Source: Anaerolineaceae bacterium 4572_78 (GTDB lineage: Bacteria > Chloroflexota > Anaerolineae > 4572-78). Taken from it: a stretch of 40,498 bases of DNA. Below the pieces are notes generated by a model. It was given only the letters and a program-made list of their open reading frames with translations, searched no databases and had not been told where the DNA came from. Below are positions 33,727 to 40,498 of the stretch, piece after piece. Positions within the stretch are counted from its first letter, which is position 1; the number at the start of each line of letters is the position of its first letter. The DNA lies in NCBI GenBank assembly GCA_002084875.1, contig NBMH01000079.1, forward strand, positions 1-40,498, given 5' to 3'. The translations under genes and the position numbers were made by a program.

Positions 33727-34709
33727 GGTACATTTGTAATAACTACATTGAACACTGGGTCATGTCGTTTAGCAATACTAAAGCGAGTGTATAGATGGGT
33801 GGCTAAGTTGCCAATGCTAAAGGGAATGAATTCGGTATAATCCATCAATATTTTAGCTGATGTTGCTTGATGATAGGTCTTACTTCGGATAGTATTTTGA
33901 TAAATTTTCTCTAATCGTTTAATGGGGTCTGCTTCATCCGTTGCTAATTGAACTAGCATCAATGAAATTTGATTACCGATAGAGCCTTTTTCTGTTTCAG
34001 TGCGGGTCGATATCGGCACCATCGAAACAAGTGGTTTTTCGGGTAGTCCGCCTTTTTCTTCAAGATAGCGTCGTAAGCCACCACCACATACTGCTAATAC
34101 GACATCATTGATGGTGCTTCCTGGCATTTTCTTGCGGATGTTTTTCACACGGTCAAGAGAAAACAACATATTATCCCAAGCTCGTTGAGATGATATCGGC
34201 ACATTTAAAAGTGTAGGTGGAGCCGAAAATGGTAAGGGAGGAAGTCCCATTCCTTCTACTTTTGCTAGTTGCCCTGCTTTGATAGTTGACCAAGCTGTTT
34301 TGAAAACTAGCTTTGGTATCTTAAGCGAACGCTGAACATAATTATACCAGGTTCGAAACAAGAGTTCTACATCACCTGGCAAGGGGTCAATATAACGCGG
34401 TTCAGGCGGAGGCACTTGAGCCACTTCAGGCTGTTCCCAACCGCCTGGCTCGGGCAGGGAGATATAGTGTAAATGTCTATCAATATCAAAATCGGGGTCA
34501 TCAATCCAATAGGGATAGTCCAAATCAAAAGGCACATGTACAAGTCGTTGCCGAAAGGTACGAACCATGTGCAATCGTGAAGCTAATATTTCGCGGAAGG
34601 CATCAAAATTAAGTCCCCCCTCAAAAATAGCTACGTTTCCGATGTGCATGGGTGAATTAGCAGTTTCTAAATAAAGAAACATCGTATCGCGTTCTGTTAA
34701 TAGTTGCAT
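33585..34709 (-). CDS. WS/DGAT-type O-acyltransferase, front part, lacking the HHxxxDG motif
   Basis: Opens RDTMFLYLETANSPMHIGNVAIFEG, the hallmark of wax ester synthase/diacylglycerol acyltransferases. Conserved middle blocks PGSTINDVVLAVCGGGLRRYL and the end PVFNVVITNVP are present. After residue 93 (LPEPGGWEQ, base 34430) the sequence jumps to PEVAQVPPPEP, which in relatives follows the acceptor loop. The missing piece, in frame and roughly 70 residues long, would carry the catalytic HHxxxDG motif. A second break follows TPFYMG near 33700, after which the frame is wrong and ends at 33585. The remainder of the C-terminus is in the overlapping frame 32386-33726. Product probably inactive. 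Confidence 0.82.
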   Translation of the reverse strand: MQLLTERDTMFLYLETANSPMHIGNVAIFEGGLNFDAFREILASRLHMVRTFRQRLVHVPFDLDYPYWIDDPDFDIDRHLHYISLPEPGGWEQPEVAQVPPPEPRYIDPLPGDVELLFRTWYNYVQRSLKIPKLVFKTAWSTIKAGQLAKVEGMGLPPLPFSAPPTLLNVPISSQRAWDNMLFSLDRVKNIRKKMPGSTINDVVLAVCGGGLRRYLEEKGGLPEKPLVSMVPISTRTETEKGSIGNQISLMLVQLATDEADPIKRLEKIYQNTIRSKTYHQATSAKILMDYTEFIPFSIGNLATHLYTRFSIAKRHDPVFNVVITNVPCSQTPFYMGGKQLHHVLKLCLMWSCSFVIWGNRLTNLNKLYKPNLT

Positions 34710-34738
34710 TGTTTTTCCGTTTTCTTTAAATTTGTAGG

Positions 34739-34781
34739 GTCAAAGCTTGCTTTGACATGAAAAAGCAAGCTTTTTCGCTCC
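34739..34781 (+). repeat. Double-hairpin mini-element, copy E
   Basis: Hairpin pair only: GTCAAAGC-TT-GCTTTGAC, ATG, AAAAAGC-AA-GCTTTTT, CGCTCC. Lies just upstream of the WS/DGAT start. Confidence 0.85.
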
Positions 34782-34802
34782 AAAGAATGATTATAGTACT
34801 GC

Positions 34803-34924
34803 ATGGCATAAATCCTACACGATGATAAGACATGTGTCCCATATTCCTACATGTTCTACCTGAAAAAATAGCATTGAACAGCCCTGAATAGTAGGGGCGT
34901 ACGGCCTACGCCCCTACAACTAGC
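34803..34924. repeat. Long direct repeat, copy 1 (partner 36906-37022)
   Basis: About 120 bp nearly identical to 36906-37022, from ATGGCATAAATCCTACACGA to CCCCTACAACTAGC. Each contains TAGCATTGAACAGC (mini-element end) and a GTAGGGG...CCCCTAC hairpin. The copies differ chiefly in the hairpin loop (5-bp length difference). Confidence 0.9.
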
Positions 34925-34957
34925 TCATCCAGGAGGTAACCGTTTACCCCCACCCCG

Positions 34958-35022
34958 AGGGCTGTTCAAAGCTTGCTTTGACATGAAAAAGCAAGCTTTT
35001 TCGCTCCATTGTGCAACCATGG
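34958..35022 (+). repeat. Double-hairpin mini-element, copy G (internally shortened)
   Basis: AGGGCTGTTCAA joins directly to AGCTTGCTTTGACATG, skipping the TTTTTTGACAAGATAA part; then AAAAAGC-AA-GCTTTTT, CGCTCC and the ATTGTGCAACCATGGG flank shared with copies B and D. Confidence 0.82.
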
Positions 35023-35062
35023 GATGGGGGAGTTTACTAACGAGAGGGAGTGAATAATTACT

Positions 35063-35713
35063 TCATTCTTGTTTGAGATTCAATTTAAACCCATAGCCAC
35101 GCACAGTCACAACATAGTTATGGTCGGGGTCAATTTCACTTAACCGATTTCGTAAGCGTCGAATCATGGCATCTACGGCATCATCACTAACTCCTTCTGC
35201 ATTATCATCGGGCCATGCGGCTTTAATTACCTCATAACGACTGTAAACCTTACCAGGATGCTCAAATAACAGCGTGAGTATGTGATACTGTTGTGTACTT
35301 AACGAAGGAGTCAATTGTTCCCCTTTGATATAAACTTGACGTTCAATATCATCAAGCCGTAACAATTCTGCTATTCTACCAGGCAGAGGAGCAGTCGCTT
35401 CACTGTCTACAAAAGTCAAGTCTAAGCCAGGGGCAAGTTGCAACTTATCTCCATCAGCCAAAATATGTTTTTTGTAGACACGGTTTCCATTGACGTAAAG
35501 TCCATTTTTACTCCCCGCATCTTGGGCAGTATAGATAGTGCCATTGCGGCGAATACAAGCATGCTGGCGAGAAATCCAACGGCTCGGTAAACAGATTTGA
35601 CATGAATCTGAACGCCCTAAGAAAATCTCGTTTTTGTCAAGCATCCATTGGTCTTTTATTAACTCCCCTTCCTGCCAAATAAGCATGGCAGTATTTGTGG
35701 GTATATTATCCAT
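35063..35713 (-). CDS. FHA domain - winged-helix transcriptional regulator
   Basis: 216 residues. FHA domain at about 15-105 with the phosphothreonine-binding set: FLGRSDSCQICLP, SRQHACI and GSKNGLYVNG. The C-terminal domain (about 115-213) is an OmpR/PhoB-type winged helix: LTPSLSTQQYHILTLLFEHP, DDAVDAMIRRLRNRL and VRGYGFKL. Fusion of FHA to this DNA-binding fold suggests a regulator switched by threonine phosphorylation. It is divergent from a Ser/Thr kinase (35881), 167 bp away, so that kinase may control it; this is inference. Ribosome binding site GGAGAG precedes ATG 35713. Confidence 0.9.
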   Translation of the reverse strand: MDNIPTNTAMLIWQEGELIKDQWMLDKNEIFLGRSDSCQICLPSRWISRQHACIRRNGTIYTAQDAGSKNGLYVNGNRVYKKHILADGDKLQLAPGLDLTFVDSEATAPLPGRIAELLRLDDIERQVYIKGEQLTPSLSTQQYHILTLLFEHPGKVYSRYEVIKAAWPDDNAEGVSDDAVDAMIRRLRNRLSEIDPDHNYVVTVRGYGFKLNLKQE

Positions 35714-35730
35714 TATTATCTCTCCTTTTT

Positions 35731-35759
35731 TTGACAGTCCGCATTAATTGGTTTATGCT
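35731..35759 (+). promoter_or_regulatory. Sigma-70-type promoter for the Ser/Thr kinase
   Basis: Perfect TTGACA at 35731-35736, 17-bp spacer, TATGCT at 35754-35759. The transcript would carry mini-element copy H (35809-35851) in its 5' leader. Confidence 0.55.
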
Positions 35760-35808
35760 AAATACAATATTTAAATCCAATATATTTATTAAGTGACAAA
35801 GCTGGAAT

Positions 35809-35851
35809 GTCAAAGCATGTTTTGGCATGAAAAAGCAAGCTTTTTCGCTCC
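35809..35851 (+). repeat. Double-hairpin mini-element, copy H (diverged)
   Basis: GTCAAAGCATGTTTTGGC replaces the first hairpin with mismatches; AAAAAGC-AA-GCTTTTT and CGCTCC are conserved. It sits in the leader of the kinase gene. Confidence 0.75.
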
Positions 35852-35880
35852 ATTCTTTGGCTTTCCAATTTTAATTCATT

Positions 35881-36813
35881 ATGACTTACCTGAAAACAGG
35901 TACAATACTTCGAGACCGATATCATATCGCAGGCTTAATTGGCACAGGTGGCATGGGGTCTGTATATTTGGCAGATGATGAACGCATATCAGGGCGTCGT
36001 TGTGCTATCAAAGAGCAGGTGATGGATAGCGACCTGCTCAAAACTGCTCAAATTCAGTTCCAACAAGAGGCTTCGATTTTAGCCCAACTCGACCACCCTG
36101 GTTTGCCTCAAGTGAGTGACTATTTCTCTGATGAGGAAAATGGGCGAGATTACTTGGTCATGGACTATGTGCCTGGTCAAAATTTAGAGCAGTTGGTCAA
36201 AAAAGCAAACCATGAATCTAAATTTTTGGATGAAGAAACAGTGTGTGATTGGCTTGACCAATTGTGTGCTATTTTGATTTATCTACACAGCCGAAAACCG
36301 ATGGTACTACATCGGGACATTAAGCCTGCTAATATCAAATTAACTCCCGACAACCGCCTCAAGTTGGTCGATTTTGGCATTGCTAAACCATTTGATGCCG
36401 ACGACCCACGCACCATCACTGGCTTACAAGGTTTAGGAAGTTTACCGTATACGCCTCTCGAGCAGTACATCGGACATATAGGACATACCGATGACCGTAC
36501 CGACCTGTATGCTTTGGGAGCAACATGTCATCATCTCCTAACAGGACAAACCCCACCTAGTGCCAATGCTATTTTAACAGCGATGCGACTTCATCCTGAT
36601 GAACGCCCCAAATCAGTTCAGGTTTGGTATACAACTTTACGTGAAACAGTTAGTACAGTTTCTCATGATACCCTTCCAATTACCATCGCTAATCCCACAA
36701 CCTACACGACGTTAGCTAATATATTTCGTGAAAACGCTGTCTTACTTGGGATTGCATTCATGCTTTTGGTGTTAGCATTAGTTATCACTTATGGTGGATA
36801 CCCTCCCACGTAG
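35881..36813 (+). CDS. Hanks-type Ser/Thr protein kinase with C-terminal membrane helix, shortened C-lobe
   Basis: 310 residues. Kinase domain at about 13-260: glycine loop IGTGGMGSVYL (20-30), Lys44 (CAIKE), catalytic HRDIKPAN with Asp146, DFG with Asp164, and SLPYTPLEQY as activation segment. A transmembrane helix near 288-305 anchors it, kinase side in the cytosol. After TGQTPPSA (residue 228) the sequence passes directly to NAILTAMRLHPDERP. Relatives have about 20-30 residues between these blocks, in the region before the last helices, so an in-frame deletion is likely; stability of the C-lobe may suffer. No ribosome binding site is obvious. Divergent from the FHA regulator. Confidence 0.87.
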   Translation: MTYLKTGTILRDRYHIAGLIGTGGMGSVYLADDERISGRRCAIKEQVMDSDLLKTAQIQFQQEASILAQLDHPGLPQVSDYFSDEENGRDYLVMDYVPGQNLEQLVKKANHESKFLDEETVCDWLDQLCAILIYLHSRKPMVLHRDIKPANIKLTPDNRLKLVDFGIAKPFDADDPRTITGLQGLGSLPYTPLEQYIGHIGHTDDRTDLYALGATCHHLLTGQTPPSANAILTAMRLHPDERPKSVQVWYTTLRETVSTVSHDTLPITIANPTTYTTLANIFRENAVLLGIAFMLLVLALVITYGGYPPT

Positions 36814-36817
36814 TACC

Positions 36818-37035
36818 AGGGCTGTTCAATGCTAAAGAGGATATTGGATTTAGTACCTCAATCTCATCCATGGAGTATTGTTTTTAACAGAATATGTAGG
36901 GATTTATGGCATAAATCCTACACGATGATAAGACATGTATCCTATATTCCTACATGTTCTACCTGAAAAAATAGCATTGAACAGCACTGAATAGTAGGGG
37001 GGCGTACGCCCCTACAACTAGCATTGAACAGCACT
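36818..37035. repeat. Repeat cluster including long direct repeat copy 2
   Basis: AGGGCTGTTCAATGCTA at 36818-36834; long repeat copy 2 at 36906-37022 with GTAGGGGGGCGTACGCCCCTAC hairpin elements inside; a further inverted short end TAGCATTGAACAGCACT at 37019-37035. Together they fill the gap between the kinase and the GH3 gene. Confidence 0.85.
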
Positions 37036-37062
37036 GCACGTAGTACGGATATCCTAGCTGCA

Positions 37063-39888
37063 CTACGAGTCGATTTGCCTACGAACACGATACTCTAAAA
37101 AACTGCCTATTAAACCAAAGGCAAACACCAATCCTGATAATGTCATACGCTGTATGGTAATACTTGATTCGGGCATGAGCCATATTTCAGGACGGAACCA
37201 TCCCAAACCGTACAGTAAATAAGCAATCGTACCTCCAATAAATATTACTAATGCCAATCGTGTTCGTTCGGATGGTGTGCGATAAGTATGTTGCCACATG
37301 TTCGTTCCAATTATCGTTGCCATAAATATAGTAATCATTGTAATAAATAGATCTCCTCCATCAACATGTCTTGACATTCCCTCTTGCGTTTCATCTGTAA
37401 TAACAACTGTCGCTGTCGGAACAGAAGTCACTGAAACTATCGGAGATGGAGTATCAGTTTCTGTTGGTATGGGAGTAGGTGTGTTAGGAGGGGCAGCCAC
37501 ACTGACAATTTGGGGACGATGGCTTTTAGCTTGACCACTTCGAGTAAATAATTCAACTGTGCCAGGCTCGGTTAGTATAATCGTTGTTTCAACTACACCC
37601 TCAATTGTTGTTTCAGGAGGAATACTTATTATTCTTTTGTCGGTATACATAATATCAAACTCAACAGGTGTACCATCAGGCACAATGTTGCCATTGTGGT
37701 CTAAGATAGGTCCCACTCGTAAAATAACCGACACAGGTGGTAATAAACTCTCAGGGCTGATACTTTGTACCTGCACAGGAAATGAAAGAATAGGGTCAGC
37801 AACAAGGATACTTGCCAAATCGTAGCCGATTCCTTCCACATTGACGGGCGAAGCTCCCATAGGTGATATTTTGTCGAATAATGTGCGAACGGCTACTTCT
37901 AAATGAGGTGATGTTTTACTATAAAGAGCAAAATAAGCAGTCAATTTGTTTACTTCGGTAGTATCCAAATAATAGGGACTGTTAAAAGCAAACACTATCA
38001 GATTTTTATTGTAAAGACTGGTTAATCCTTGTGCCAAAAATAGCTTAAGAGCATCGGAATCAGGGAATCGGCTGGTGTTTAAATCTAGCATGGCAAAGAT
38101 AATCCAATCTGCCTCTTGGATTAATGTCGTGATTTTTTGATGCGTGGATATTTCTTCACTTTCATCTCCATCTGGATTATCAGAAGATGAGGTCTCTGAT
38201 GGTGTTTCTTTTATCTCATCTGCTATTGCTAAAGTGCCAACAAGCACATTCTTCAATTCTGAAAAAGTAATCGAAGTAATATTTTCAGGTCTGACTCGTG
38301 CCGTTGTATCAGGACCGTAAAGTTGAATGATGATATTTTTCAATGCGTTTTTAGACAAAGTCTCGAATGGTTGGCATGTAACCTGATAACATTCTTTTAC
38401 TTGGCGAGTATCAGAAACAATTAATATTTTTTCGTTCACATCAGGGGGACGTTGAATCCGCAAACTATATTCTGCGGGCGTAGGGTATAGCAATGTTAAA
38501 CTTTGCTGGGCAATTTGTTGAGAAATCTGTTCTCCTTGCCCTGAAACAAACAAGGCGACTTCTTCATCTACTAAAAACGCATTGGGACTCAAACTCGGAA
38601 ATAATTTTAGCTTTAGACGTAAAATACGTGTCACTGATGTGTCAACCCGCTTGGCAAATGCCTCATTTTGTTCGTATTCGGTTTCAAAATACTCAATTGT
38701 ATCTTTGATATTTTCAAACTGGTTAGACCACATGCCATTTAGAGCAAATTGAGACAAAATCAAAATATCGTTTCCTGCTATGAATGCTTCATAAGCAACA
38801 CGACGATGTGGGAAGGTTTGTAAGGTAGGGTCATAATATTTTTGTACAGCAGGGACACCGAGTGCATCGCTGATAATCAAGCCACCTTGTTTACGCCATG
38901 GTCTAAATTCAGGTAAATCAAGCAAGATGGTCATGCTTTGTTCGTCAAAACTAATCGGAGCCGTGACTTGTCGAAAACCTCCCTGAAAGCCACGATATCG
39001 GATGTGACCTGACATCATCATGTCAGTGATGCCAGGACGACTTAAATCTGTGACCTCAAAGAATGGAACTAGCTCAATGCGTCTTAATCCTTGTAAAGAT
39101 TTATCAACTGTTGCCACTTCATTATCTGGCAATCGGTCGCTACCGCCATGTCCAGGAAAATGTTTTGCCACCGTAGCAATTTTATTATTACTTCCTTCAT
39201 GAACACCCTGAATATACACTTGTCCCATCTCTCCCACCCAAAATGGGTCACCACCAAATGAACGAATCCCAATATCACCTCTACCCGTTGGATGAGGATT
39301 ATTTAAGACATCTACCACAGGTCCCAACAACAGGTTAATCCCCATCGCTGAAAGTTCCTGACCCACAATTCGTCCAATCGCTTGAGCATTATCCATATTC
39401 CAGGTCGCCCCGATGCTCATGGGACTAGGTATGGATGTCGCCCCACCACGAATACGCGTAAAGGGCAAATCATCACCTTCATGGTCAACCGCAATGAAAA
39501 GAGGGATGTTTTTATTGTCAGATGTCTGTGCCTGTAGTTTATTGGTTAGCATGGCAATTTCTTTGGGGGTATTGTCGTTGTTGACAAAATTACCATTGCT
39601 TGATTGAATGACAACTCCTCCCACTTTATATTTAGTGATGAGTATGTTAATGTCAGAATTAGAGTCAGCATTATTTCCCTCAAATGGTACCAGAAACAAC
39701 TGTCCTACTTTTTCCATGACTGTCATGTCAGCAAGTAGATTTTCTAGGAGAGATGGGTCTTGGGCTGTCACCGTTGGCGAAACCAATCCATCCAATAAAA
39801 GAATTATGAGACTTACAATTAAAATTTTTGTATTAGTCGGAACGATATTGAATGAATTGAGTGATAAATTGAGACGGAGAAAAACCAT
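37063..39888 (-). CDS. Glycoside hydrolase family 3 (NagZ-like beta-N-acetylhexosaminidase) with membrane tail
   Basis: Counting from TTG 39921, the GH3 domain runs about 55-440: FIAVDHEGDDLPFTRI, KHFPGHGGSD (253-262, with the catalytic His/Asp dyad site of NagZ-type enzymes) and the nucleophile region LIISDALGV (Asp352). A second alpha/beta domain follows (about 480-690), then an Ig-like domain, a Pro/Thr-rich linker, and three hydrophobic segments at the C-terminus. An N-terminal hydrophobic stretch (KILIVSLIILLLDG) is a signal peptide or anchor. ATG 39888 is the first ATG; TTG 39921 is also possible. Both lie inside the dead transposase sequence, so the original start was probably lost. 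It likely trims cell-wall or biofilm amino sugars outside the cell. Confidence 0.85.
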   Translation of the reverse strand: MVFLRLNLSLNSFNIVPTNTKILIVSLIILLLDGLVSPTVTAQDPSLLENLLADMTVMEKVGQLFLVPFEGNNADSNSDINILITKYKVGGVVIQSSNGNFVNNDNTPKEIAMLTNKLQAQTSDNKNIPLFIAVDHEGDDLPFTRIRGGATSIPSPMSIGATWNMDNAQAIGRIVGQELSAMGINLLLGPVVDVLNNPHPTGRGDIGIRSFGGDPFWVGEMGQVYIQGVHEGSNNKIATVAKHFPGHGGSDRLPDNEVATVDKSLQGLRRIELVPFFEVTDLSRPGITDMMMSGHIRYRGFQGGFRQVTAPISFDEQSMTILLDLPEFRPWRKQGGLIISDALGVPAVQKYYDPTLQTFPHRRVAYEAFIAGNDILILSQFALNGMWSNQFENIKDTIEYFETEYEQNEAFAKRVDTSVTRILRLKLKLFPSLSPNAFLVDEEVALFVSGQGEQISQQIAQQSLTLLYPTPAEYSLRIQRPPDVNEKILIVSDTRQVKECYQVTCQPFETLSKNALKNIIIQLYGPDTTARVRPENITSITFSELKNVLVGTLAIADEIKETPSETSSSDNPDGDESEEISTHQKITTLIQEADWIIFAMLDLNTSRFPDSDALKLFLAQGLTSLYNKNLIVFAFNSPYYLDTTEVNKLTAYFALYSKTSPHLEVAVRTLFDKISPMGASPVNVEGIGYDLASILVADPILSFPVQVQSISPESLLPPVSVILRVGPILDHNGNIVPDGTPVEFDIMYTDKRIISIPPETTIEGVVETTIILTEPGTVELFTRSGQAKSHRPQIVSVAAPPNTPTPIPTETDTPSPIVSVTSVPTATVVITDETQEGMSRHVDGGDLFITMITIFMATIIGTNMWQHTYRTPSERTRLALVIFIGGTIAYLLYGLGWFRPEIWLMPESSITIQRMTLSGLVFAFGLIGSFLEYRVRRQIDS

Positions 39889-40055
39889 CAATGCCTTGAT
39901 GCGGTCTCTCGTTATATTCAAGCCTGTAAAATGTGCCTTGACTTATACGCAATTCCCGACACGCTTGTGCCGCATTGCCTACTTCTTCAATCTTTCAAAT
40001 AATGCTTTTCTTTGTTGATATGTTGTTGGACGACTGTATATTTTTTCCCCACCAT
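39833..40055 (-). pseudogene. IS3/IS481-like transposase remnant, N- and C-terminus joined by internal deletion
   Basis: Minus strand. A helix-turn-helix start (EEVGNAAQACRELRISQGTFYR, about 40000-39935) runs directly into the C-terminus of a DDE integrase (EYNERPHQGIDGFSPSQFI, to stop at 39833). In intact elements several hundred residues containing the DDE catalytic core lie between these two parts. The region before the helix-turn-helix needs a one-base correction near 39985. The HTH and the tail belong to parts normally encoded far apart, so the element has been collapsed. Family by eye only. Confidence 0.62.
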
Positions 40056-40148
40056 CCTATTATAGTTGTTTATTTCTTTTTTGCAAATTATTTAACTTCA
40101 TTCTGACTAATACATTTTTTCCTAAAAACTTAAGACATGAAGATTTAA

Positions 40149-40180
40149 GACAAGAAAGGTTTTTAAAAACCTTTCTTGTC
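40149..40180 (-). terminator. 32-bp perfect palindrome after the TPR gene
   Basis: Arms GACAAGAAAGGTTTTT and AAAAACCTTTCTTGTC with no loop spacer; 20 bp after the TPR gene stop (40200, minus). Nearly the same sequence at 26342-26370. It could serve as a terminator here, but the second copy makes a repeated element equally likely. Confidence 0.6.
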
Positions 40181-40199
40181 TGTGGCATGTAAAAAAATG

Positions 40200-40498
40200 T
40201 CATGGACTCACTCCAAGTTCTTCTAAGTGTTTTAATGCCTCATTTCGCCAATATTCATCATCACTCAATTCAAGATATTTCTTGAAATCGGCAATAGCTT
40301 TATCATTCTCTTTCAGTTGCTTATACGTATTTCCTCGACCAAAGTATGCATCTGCATCATCAGGGTCAAGGCGGATGGCTTCGCTATAATCGGTAAGTGC
40401 TTTCTCATACTCGTGCAAATTATAATAAGCACGCCCTCGATTATAGTATGTGATTGCAGATTCAGGGTCAAGGCGGATGGATTCGCTATAATCGGCAA
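40200..40498 (-). CDS. TPR repeat protein (partial, runs off the window)
   Basis: Only the C-terminal about 99 codons are in the window. They form TPR units: ADYSESIRLDPESAITYYNRG, then RAYYNLHEYEKALTDYSEAI, DADAYFGRGNTYKQLKENDK and a last capping helix AIADFKKYLELSDDEYWRNE. The spacing and the YNRG/LHEYEKAL signature resemble those of the kinase-TPR protein at 17397-20552. The start lies beyond the right edge. Function cannot be told from this part. Confidence 0.85.
   Translation of the reverse strand, partial: ADYSESIRLDPESAITYYNRGRAYYNLHEYEKALTDYSEAIRLDPDDADAYFGRGNTYKQLKENDKAIADFKKYLELSDDEYWRNEALKHLEELGVSP

Larger units (their letters stand above)
34710..35062. other. Repeat-filled intergenic region
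   Basis: 353 bp made almost wholly of interspersed repeats: copy E of the mini-element, the long direct repeat (34803-34924) and copy G. No gene seen. Confidence 0.7.

Overview
The window looks like an AT-rich bacterial chromosome segment, most probably from a member of Chloroflexota (Anaerolineae-like). This is an inference from several traits seen together: membrane-anchored proteins with Pro/Thr-rich linkers, a secreted protein whose displaced tail ends in a YLPIIL-type motif, a TIGR03960-type radical SAM protein, a DUF3307 protein, FHA/winged-helix and Ser/Thr-kinase signalling, a WS/DGAT-SCP2 fusion, and many small palindromic repeats. No rRNA, tRNA or CRISPR array was recognised.

Layout. 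0-7.4 kb: a relic of an IS3-type orfA, an intact fabF, a broken HerA-like ATPase, and a large secreted S8/S1-protease-like mosaic that is visibly broken (3114-7379, minus). 7.4-12.5 kb: a four-fold cyclic-nucleotide-binding-domain (CNB) membrane protein, a GNAT acetyltransferase and a broken PD-(D/E)XK-like gene. 12.5-23.2 kb: a CNB-PAS-SpoIIE phosphatase whose 3' end was overwritten by a repeat, DUF3307, TIGR03960 radical SAM, then a tight minus-strand operon plsX - NERD-like membrane protein - Ser/Thr kinase with 20 TPRs, and a divergent single-CNB protein. 23.4-28.6 kb: a Pro/Thr-linker membrane protein, murA (Asp variant, predicted fosfomycin-insensitive) and an overlapping three-gene cassette Rpn nuclease - two-helix membrane peptide - methyltransferase. 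28.6-34.7 kb: an HPt protein, a truncated IS607 resolvase, a receiver-Roadblock protein, a split SPFH protein and a split WS/DGAT-SCP2-SCP2 protein. 34.7-40.5 kb: FHA/winged-helix regulator divergent from a Ser/Thr kinase, a GH3 glycosidase whose start codon lies in a dead transposase, and the end of a TPR gene.

How the genes work together: fabF and plsX belong to fatty acid/phospholipid synthesis and murA to peptidoglycan synthesis. Much of the rest is signalling: six CNB domains in three proteins, two Hanks-type kinases, one FHA regulator, one PP2C-like phosphatase, one receiver and one HPt domain.

The most striking property is that at least nine genes look as if an internal segment has been cut out and the ends rejoined, in frame or out of frame, often removing a catalytic motif. 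The block from about 12.6 to 28.6 kb is largely spared. This is either real genome erosion or an assembly property; read mapping across the junctions would decide. A second property is an interspersed family of a double-hairpin mini-element (two near-palindromes in tandem, about 85 bp when complete), with at least seven copies carrying the hairpins, one of which forms the last codons and stop of a coding gene.
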